Source: Cytospora piceicola (Eukaryota > Ascomycota > Sordariomycetes > Diaporthales > Cytosporaceae). From it: 64,000 bases of DNA. Below, in pieces: positions 56,809-64,000 of this stretch; position 1 is the first letter of the stretch, and each line of letters opens with the position of its first letter. Made by a program: the position numbers and the translations under genes. The notes under the pieces are model-generated. The model did not search any database. It saw nothing but the letters and a program-made list of their open reading frames with translations, and was not told the origin of the DNA. The DNA lies in contig JALQBC010000004.1 in the NCBI GenBank assembly GCA_023375675.1, forward strand, positions 992,001 to 1,056,000, written 5' to 3'.

Positions 56809-57553
56809 CGTTTACACGATTGGTTGGCTGACGGCAGTAAATTCTCGATGCGATGTTCGAAGACAAACGCGACAAAATTTCAAAGGCGCGCCTGCGATAA
56901 GATAAAGCACCAAAAAGCTTATAAGAACATTTGAAAACTTACTGGGTACCAGAGATCGACGGGCCGCTTCTACAGGGGTCGGAGCTAAGTGGATTGTTTT
57001 GCTCCCTTTACGTCACCCAGACCCTGACAGCTCGGTGGCTCCTCCTACAAGGATCAGGGGCGCAAGTAGGTACCTAGGTACTTAAGTAATGTAAGTGAGT
57101 GTATCCCGAGGTCTACCTACTGTACCCAAGGACTTATACAATAGGTAATCAAGTACCTAGGTACTTGAGCATGCAACAAATTGCAACATCACTTCGAGCG
57201 AACCAGGGTGTATGGTTCCTCAAGTCGAATCATTATAAGAGCTATAGCTAAACAAGGGGTATATTCTCGAGCCTAACCAAGCCATCACACGTAGATCAAT
57301 ACATCGTCTATCCCGTCCGACCAACCAAAGCCAAACACCAGTATGCCTCCCAGATCCTCAATCCTTCCTCATACAGCAATAACCGATAGCGTTATACCGA
57401 TCTCCCCTTGAACACAAGCTATGATGGCCAATAGTATTTGCGACAAGCTTTCCCAGCAGCATGATAACTGGGCCGCCCGCTCGTCTTCCCTCATTGTCAG
57501 AACGACTCCCGAGATTCGTGTACACCACCCCTCACGACTGACACCCAAGTCCC
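56809..57553. other. PET127 promoter and MAU2 3' flank
   Basis: 745 bp. Two perfect TACCTAGGTA palindromes (57071-57080 and 57154-57163), both extended by flanking AAGT/ACTT into longer inverted repeats. No gene seen. Confidence 0.65.
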
Positions 57554-60500
57554 CTACGGCTTTATGAAAGCCTGTATCGCAAGCTGCGTCCCGCTCTGCC
57601 TCAGCCTCTCCGCCTGCTCCGCCTGCCCCTGCATCTCCTCCGTCTGCGCGAGCATCCCGTCACCGACACTCATCCACAGCATGTTGCCCGCCTTGTTGGC
57701 CTGGGCGCGCCCCGCCTTGGCGCTCTTGACGGCCTGGTCGCCGACGACATTCTCGAAGAGCATCGCCCGCATCAGGTTCAGCGAGATGGACAGCAGGTGC
57801 GTGTTGTTCGCGTTCTGCGCCCACTTGAGGCCGGCCTGGATGTGCCGCTTCACCGTCTGGATCGACTGCCGCGGTTCGGTCTGGATTGCGGCCATGGCGA
57901 GGTTGTATGCCGTTCGGATGTCGACGTCAGGGTGGTCGGCGCAGTACGGCGTGATCTTTTCGATCAGATTTACGACTTGGTAGTCGTCTCTATAGGAGGG
58001 TTGCTGCATGATCCATATCCTATTGAGGGCTGCCAGTAGCGCCACTTCAGAGGGTAGTATTGCCGCTGCGTTGTTGGAGGTTTTATCTGCCTCCGCGATG
58101 GCAAATCGCTGATCATTGAATATTTGGAAAGCTTTGTCAAGGTCTCCAGTGCCTTGGTAGTATACCCCGGTTACATACAACACCAAAAGGCCGAGGCGCC
58201 CGTCCTCGGGTTTCGGATTCAATGCCTCAATTTTCTGAAGACAGTCGTGCACTCTGTGCCATTGTGTGCGAGTGGCCGAAATCAACGCAATGAGGGTGTA
58301 AATGTAGCAAGCCACTTCTGCGCGCCACTTGGCCTGCTCTATGGCCATCGGTAGCGAGTAAGCGGGTGGTCGAACATGTTGAGGACCTATTAAATTTATT
58401 AGAAGCAGGACTCATCACCGTTCCTAGGACATCACGTACTTTTCGCCAGCATGTTCAATGCTTCGGTCCAGTATTCCATGATCTTTTCACTCTTAGATCC
58501 TTGGTACAACAACGCTAGACCGCTCAAAACATATCTATTTAACAGTTAGTCAGAGCCACGCAGCTGCGCACAGGACATGTAACTTACGCTAGAACAAATG
58601 CATGCACTTTGGTGACAAATGACAAGACGATATAATTGTATTCCCCTGGGCCTGACTGGATAATAGTCTTCGTATCTGCGGTCACCAACGCGCTCGAGTT
58701 GGCCTGTTTCTTCAGCGGAAGTAGCAATTGGTCAAGGCACTTGTCCCATTCATGTGTCTGCACAAGCTCATCCATGCGGGCCTGCAGCGCCTTGAGCTTT
58801 TGCATGGCAACTGTTGGTGCCTTCTGCTGCAGACTGCAGGCTAGGTCTAGAAGAAGGGTGAGGACGTCAATCTGCGGAATATGAACGGACGGATCCAGCT
58901 GGTATCTTGAAGCCTGTGCGATACATGTTTGCACGCGTACAATGGATTCGTCCTTTCTGGATTTGAGGTGCATGATGCCCTCGAGAAGGGACGTCAGCAC
59001 GGCTATCACAAGATCACCTCGAGGGTTCGCAATGCCTGTGATGCTGCGCAGATTCTCCAGGGCCTGCGCATCTGCTGGGTTGCCGGTTTGAAGATGAAAT
59101 GAGGCTCTCAGGAAACGGAATGCATAAACCCAGTCCACCGCCTTGTACGTCATAGCGTCCTGAATGTTCTTGTCCACTGCGATAAAGGCCGCCTTGCGAT
59201 TTCTCCTAAAAAGGACCTTCAGCAACTGGAACTGCATGCAGTACTTCAGATCCACAAATCGGTTCTTCTCGCAGACCGCAATCCCCTTGGTTAAAGCCGT
59301 CTCCGCCTCCATTAGGTTGTGGGTCTCCTCACTCAATATCGTCGCATATCTCAACCGTATGTTCGCCTCTGCTCGCGGAGGGAGCTTGTTCAACGAGAGT
59401 GCCGCATCAAGACAGCCGAGTCCGGTAGCAATGAGCTTGTAGTATTCATCCATGTTCGTCTGATTCAGCGATGTGGAGATATTCTGAACAGCTGAATGCG
59501 CCACCTGGAAGCAATCGTCTGCTACACAAATCAGGACTGCGGGTGTGTCGAAGTGACTGCTGGGCGTCTGCGCGTGTGAGATGCTTGGTGACCTTGTCGA
59601 TATACTCGGTGATTTTGCAACGCCAGATGCTGGCATTGACTTCCGCGCCGGCACATGCGTCTTCATCATGAGCTTGGTGGGGTCTATCGAATCAGAGACG
59701 TGGCGCTGCGTCTGTGTCGATGGCGCCTGGTGCGTGAGTTCATGTCCTTGTAGCCGTGGTGATTCTGCCGCCGCTTGTAATTGGGTGGGCGGGACCTGGG
59801 GGCTATTCGTCCGCGTAGGCTGTGGTTGCGACATCGCTTGTTGTTGGTTCGACGCCATGTGTGGGCTATTAATCTGCGCAGGTTGTGATTGTGGCATTGC
59901 CTGTAGCTGGTGCGGCGCCACATATGGGCTATGCACCTGCGCATACTGTGGTTGCGGCATTGCTTGTTGTTGGCTGACCGCCATATGTGGGCTGTTCACC
60001 CGCGGAGGTTGTAGTTGCGGCATTGCCTGGTGCTGGTTCGCCATATGCGGGCTGTTCACTCGTAGAGGCTGTGGTTGCGGCGGCGGCCGTGGTTTCTGAG
60101 GGATGTGCTGTGGATGCGACATTGGCTGCTGTGGAGGTAGTGGTTGTTGCATCGATCTTGGGGGAGGTGTCGCTACCTGCTGTGGTGGATAGCTCGGGTG
60201 AGGGATGTATTGGGGTTGAGGCGCTTGCGCATGATGGGCATATGCGCCGTTACTGTATTGCTGGTGATGCGGCGCGTGGAAGTTGTTCGACGGTTGGGCG
60301 TGCGCATATTGGGGCATTGGCTGCATCTGAGGGTTCGGGAGAGGCATGAATTGACCGGCTGCCTGATACTGGTGGTTGCCCATGTAGGCCATCTCGTTCC
60401 CGTTCCCAATTCCATTGCCATACTGCTGCTGCTGATGCTGCTGATGCTGTTGATGCTGTTGATGCTGTTGTTGATGCTGCTGTTGATGCTGTTGTTGATG

Positions 60501-60635
60501 CTGTTGTTGATGCTGTTGTTGATGCTGCTGTTGATGCTGCTGCAACTGTGGATGATAGCCCTGCTGCGGCGGCATTTGCTGGTAGTTGTGGCCATTATAA
60601 GGCTGCCCGTTAGGCTGCTGACCCCAGTTGTTCAT
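57554..60635 (-). CDS. MAU2: Cohesin loading factor subunit Mau2/Scc4
   Basis: Partner of Scc2/NIPBL in loading cohesin onto chromosomes. Three exons, 60635-58588, 58534-58440 and 58386-57554, 991 aa. Joins are in phase: VHAFVLA|YVLSGLALLYQG and NMLAK|SPQHVRPPAYSLPM. Residues 1-330 are disordered, with a Gln/His array at about 31-72 and Pro/Gln-rich repeats such as NSPHMA after it. The helical, TPR-like Scc4 body begins near DDCFQVAHSAVQNISTSLN and includes YYKLIATGLGCLDAALSLNK, RLRYATILSEETHNLMEAE, and in the last exon VTGVYYQGTGDLDKAFQIFN and LLAALNRIWIMQQPSYRDD. The start at MNNWGQQPNGQPYN is the first ATG; the frame extends 17 codons further without one. Yeast Scc4 is 624 aa; the excess is the N-terminal region. 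Confidence 0.9.
60420..60546. repeat. CAG/CAA/CAT coding microsatellite in MAU2
   Basis: On the minus strand about 40 codons of Gln and His in a CAACAGCAT-type register (QQQH units, then QQH units). It lies in the disordered N-terminus. Confidence 0.9.
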
Positions 60636-61272
60636 CGCGACATCTGCGTCTGGGGATTCCACCCAGTAGTCCCTCCCTCCAAACACTGACAGTGGCCACC
60701 TAGTTCAGATCTTGTCTGCTGAACTTGCATACACGTAGGTTATCGAGTCGTCTTTGTCGCCATCGTCCGGTGTGCTTTGGCTCCGTATTGGCGAGATGGA
60801 GGGGCTGATTGTTTCTGAATTCCGGAAAGGACGTTGAGGATTCCGGGCATCCACTCCCCGTCGGATGCGGTTTGGGAGTCGCGCCACGTGCGCCGTATGG
60901 TCCGTGCATGAACACGCCCCAGCCGTGCCGTTTTCGGCAAATATGCAAGTACCGGTGGGACCGAGGCATCTCGTCCGAGTCAAGATGTCTGGAGCCGAGG
61001 CCCGGGCTGCCGGGGTCTTGATTTCTTCAAGGGCGATTCAGGGTCTGATTCAGGGTCTCCACCAAAGACGACGATGACAGTTCGCATACTTCAGTCTCGG
61101 TGTGGGTTGTTTGCTTCATCTTGCGTACAGAAGAATTGGTTCCTGATTTACATCGCATTTTTTAACGTTCTTTCTCTCGTTAAAGCCTTCCTCTTTGAAG
61201 CCATACTACCACAGGACTTGGACTTCCTGTCACAGAATTATCACGTTCACTTCTGAATTTCTACGGTCAGCA
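60636..61272. promoter_or_regulatory. Divergent promoter region MAU2 / alpha-beta hydrolase
   Basis: 637 bp between the two start codons on opposite strands, which therefore must hold both promoters and leaders. On the MAU2 side a very short upstream frame (MATKTTR, near 60760) may lie in its leader. No third gene is supported. Confidence 0.5.
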
Positions 61273-62732
61273 ATGGACTGGTTCGGCCGCGCCAAGATCA
61301 ACTACACTCATCATGTGTCTCCTCTCTCAATCAGAGAGAAGGATGGAAATGAGACCGACCTGCTGAAGATCTGTGAGGATGCTACGCCACCATGCCAGCT
61401 CAACCCTTTCCTCTTCAATGGCCACCTTCAGACGATGTGGACGTCCGCCAACAAGGAGGCACCTCACGTCTTCTACAAGCGCAACATCTTCCACGCCGAC
61501 CACCACACCTATACGGGCACCTTTGCCGTGGATTTTGTTACGCCGCCACACCTGGAGCACGAGCCTACGCTGCCGCCGAGGACTGCCTACTTGCAGGATG
61601 GAGAGTTCGAGGCCATGGGCTCTGACGACACAAAGCCGATGCTGATCGTGTTGCATGGCCTTTCGGGAGGCTCTTATGAGGTTTACCTTAGACATGCGAT
61701 TGCGCCGTTGGTGCTAAACGGTGGAGACTGGGAGTGTTGCGTGGTCAACTCGAGAGGATGTGCCGGCAGCGAGGTCACCAGCGGTGTTCTGTTCAACGCA
61801 AGAGCGACATGGGATGTACGTCAGGTCGTCAAATGGGCAAGGAAGACCTTTCCTAACCGTCCCCTTTTCGGCCTCGGCTTCTCACTGGGAGCAAACATCT
61901 TGACAAACTACGTGGGTGAGGAAGGGGAAAATTGTGTTCTGAGCGCAGCAGTCGTCGTTGGCAATCCGTTCAACCTCGAAATTGCCAACGCCCACCTGAA
62001 GTCTTCGTTTATTGGCAAGGAAGTGTACCAGCGGTTCATGGGAAGTTCGTGCAAAGAGGTGCGTCCCTGTGTTTTGTGAATTGTCTGCTGACTTATTGTT
62101 GTTTAGCTAACATGAGAAAGCTCATACTGCGTCACAAGGATGCAGTATTGAAACACACCCAGCTCGACTTCGACGCGATCCAGAACGTTACATATCTTCC
62201 TGAATTCGACAGGGAGGTCCAGTAAGTATATGTCCAGCCATTGAGCCATGAAATTTACGATGGCTAAAAGGCGGATAGGTGTATCTCATGGGGATATCCC
62301 ACAGAATCGACGTATTACAGGGACGCCTCATCCAGTGATTCCGTCCTCGCTATTCGGATCCCTTACTTGGCCATACAAGCCACGGATGATCCCGTAAGAC
62401 CAAACCCCCCTTTCAAGACGCCCCAAGTGCGCATCGTTATTGACAGCCCGTCTCAGATCGCCGTGAATGAAGCCATTCCGTATCGGGAATTCGAAACCAA
62501 CCCCTACACCGTTTGCCTCACAACGTCTCTTGGTGGACATCTTGCCTTTTTCGAGATGGGAGGTGGACGTTGGCATTCAAAGCCGGTGTCGAACTTCTTG
62601 AACCATATGGCGACCAAAGTCGATCTGGACCACATCAGCCACAAGGTCGACGGCGACACTGTCAGAAAGCCGCAGTATGGAGCAGACTTCGACCCCATGA
62701 GACGCCGCATGTATATTGCTGCGGTGGAGTAA
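61273..62732 (+). CDS. EMB8/YMR210W-type alpha/beta-hydrolase (ABHD1/3 family)
   Basis: Family members are lipid acyl-hydrolases or ethanol O-acyltransferases (Eht1, Eeb1, YMR210W in yeast). Four exons: 61273-62044, 62107-62221, 62279-62393 and 62457-62732, 425 aa. The first donor is weak (A|GTTCGT) but gives the conserved reading GTNMRKL; the stronger-looking GTGCGT nearby would put a stop in exon 2. Motifs: CQLNPFLFNGHLQTMW, oxyanion-type HGLSGGS (128-134), nucleophile elbow GFSLGAN with Ser about 204, EFDREVQCISWGYPTESTYY, catalytic Asp in TDDP (about 332-333) and His in SLGGHLAFFE (about 362). The last intron is 63 nt and contains no stop, so its retention would insert 21 residues right after the catalytic Asp. 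Confidence 0.9.
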
Positions 62733-63423
62733 GCACTCTTTGATTACTATAGACGGGGGCATTGGCTTTACAGCTTGGATAGACGAAAGATAGATCTATG
62801 AACACGTAGAGTAGACGGAGCTTGCATAACAGCGATGGGCAAGAAGTAGCATTTAGACGGTGTGATATAGACAGTCGGACTTCTTCTCGAGTATTCGATT
62901 TGGAATCTAGTGTGGCAACTGCAACTTCCTGGATTGGTACTGCCTGGGTATCTATATCTTATGTGCTCTAGACAGTAGAACTGGCGTTATTGAATAAGCA
63001 GCCTAGTCAATGTAACTGGATCGACGACTGTCTGAGACGCAACTGCCAAGTACGTAACAGCACATCGGCGTCGTGGCACGTCGGCCAATGGCCCTGCATC
63101 GGCTTGTAACCTTGTTCCTCCCGGAGGTGCTCCAAAGGTTCAGCAGCCCTCATCAAGAAGGTCGACTTCAGCAGCCTGACCTTTATGACCTTGATTGGTT
63201 GCACGGTCCTTTGCTCGAGCTCTCTCATCCTACCAACACTTCCCAAAACAATGCATGCATCGACGACGGAATCATGCCTAGAGAACGTTTGGGGAAAAAG
63301 CAAGCCTTTTTGTCTCCCTGTCCGTCCTTTCCCCTCCAAAACGCCCGAAACGCCATGCATGCGGTGAAGCCTCCCTAAGTATGCATCTCACAGACAATAC
63401 GGCCTTGGCCGTGCTACCACTCC
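62733..63423. other. Convergent 3' flanks of hydrolase and LOC1
   Basis: 690 bp between convergent stop codons; short unsupported frames only. Confidence 0.6.
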
Positions 63424-64000
63424 TCACTCGGCGAAGGCCACGCGCTTCTTCTTGGGCTTTGCAGCCTTGGTGCCCTCCAGCTCGACGCGCCTGAGGGCCT
63501 TCTCGTCGACGTCGTCGGGGTTGGCCGGCCTCTTGCGCTTCTTGCGCAGCGAGTCCTTGGTCTCGTCCAGCTTCGCCTTGCGCTCCTCCTGCTTCGCCTC
63601 GGCCTCTGCCTTTCTTGCCTCGCGGATTGCCTCCATGTGTCGTGCCTTCATCATCTTGGACTCGATCTGGCCTTCCTTTTCGGCCTGGACCATGGCGAGG
63701 ATTGTGTTCATGCTCTCCTGTTTGAGTGGTCACCTGGTCAGCAATCTGTCACTTGTAAAAAGAGAGATTTCGCAGCAGCGTAACCAGGAGGTGGGTGGGG
63801 GGGGGGGGGGCGTCATACCCGATCATCGACGAAGACCTTGCCCTTCTTCTGGCCCTTGGGCTTCTGCACCCCGATGGGCGTCACCATGTTCAATTCCGGA
63901 ATACCGAGGTCCTTCTCGGCGTAGACCTTCCTCTTCTTTTTCTTCGTGAGTTCCTTGGCGAGCTGTCCTGGTTTTATGGGCGCCTTCTTGCCCTCCTTGG
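63424..64000 (-). CDS. LOC1: 60S ribosome-assembly factor Loc1 (5' end beyond window)
   Basis: Loc1 is a nucleolar RNA-binding chaperone needed for 60S biogenesis and, in yeast, ASH1 mRNA localisation. Two exons seen: 64000-63819 (incomplete at the window edge) and 63717-63424. The join is CGG|GTATGA to ACAG|GAG, giving [19 protein letters not shown]. The visible 158 residues are basic: [38 protein letters not shown], then [20 protein letters not shown] and Lys/Arg/Glu-rich helices. The tail ([20 protein letters not shown] and KKKRVAFAE) extends past the usual end. Only the N-terminal part lies outside the window. The 101-nt intron contains a run of about 13 C on the sense strand (G on the plus strand). 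Confidence 0.88.

Noticed and set aside
60636..60686. Longer N-terminus for Mau2 beginning at a GTG codon
   Set aside because: The upstream extension has no ATG; the first ATG at 60635 gives a plausible start. An upstream exon cannot be fully excluded.

Overview
The window is nuclear DNA of a filamentous ascomycete, most likely a Sordariomycete. Genes carry short GT-AG introns (about 60-110 nt, often with CTAAC/CTGAC-type branch points), coding exons are GC-rich at third positions, intergenic spacers are 0.5-12 kb, and there is a homologue of the conidiation gene con-10. I cannot place it to genus from sequence alone. No tRNA, rRNA, CRISPR array or intact transposon was recognised.

Layout. 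1-4.2 kb: no supported gene. 4.2-10.8 kb, all on the minus strand: the ITS2-processing nuclease LAS1, saccharopine reductase LYS9 (3 exons) and a disordered fungal protein with an acidic tail. 10.8-22.3 kb: an 11 kb gene desert with simple repeats and palindromes. 22.0-24.6 kb: an AT-rich, RIP-like island abutting a broken type-B carboxylesterase, then an intact alcohol-acetyltransferase/condensation-like enzyme with a small first exon. 24.6-27.7 kb: mostly empty, with one orphan coding fragment. 27.7-31.7 kb, plus strand: con-10, glyoxalase II (with a mitochondrial presequence exon) and a degenerate EF-hand protein whose first coding exon is the ATG alone. 34.0-36.6 kb: a membrane protein and a short coding remnant. 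36.6-42.3 kb: no confident gene, a few coding-like fragments. 42.3-45.1 kb: a Ser/Arg-rich protein with a Cys-rich C-terminal domain. 45.1-47.7 kb: an interstitial TTAGGG tract beside a long hairpin, and a possible tiny membrane protein. 47.7-51.8 kb: ARO8-like aminotransferase converging on ribosomal protein L4. 53.1-60.6 kb, minus: mitochondrial PET127 and the cohesin loader subunit MAU2/SCC4. 61.3-64 kb: an EMB8/YMR210W-type alpha/beta-hydrolase and, running off the edge, ribosome-assembly factor LOC1.

Functional themes are housekeeping. LAS1, LOC1 and RPL4 serve the large ribosomal subunit. LYS9 acts in alpha-aminoadipate lysine synthesis, and ARO8-type enzymes in yeast also contribute to that pathway. 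PET127 and the long glyoxalase II form point to mitochondria. The genes are not arranged as one pathway cluster.

No clearly new biological system was found. The observations I rate highest are: the extreme excess of the palindrome TACCTAGGTA (11 perfect copies, all outside recognised genes); the apparent dual-targeting architecture of glyoxalase II; the ATG-only exon; the stop-free 63-nt intron next to the catalytic Asp of the hydrolase; and the telomere-repeat/hairpin junction near 45.5 kb.
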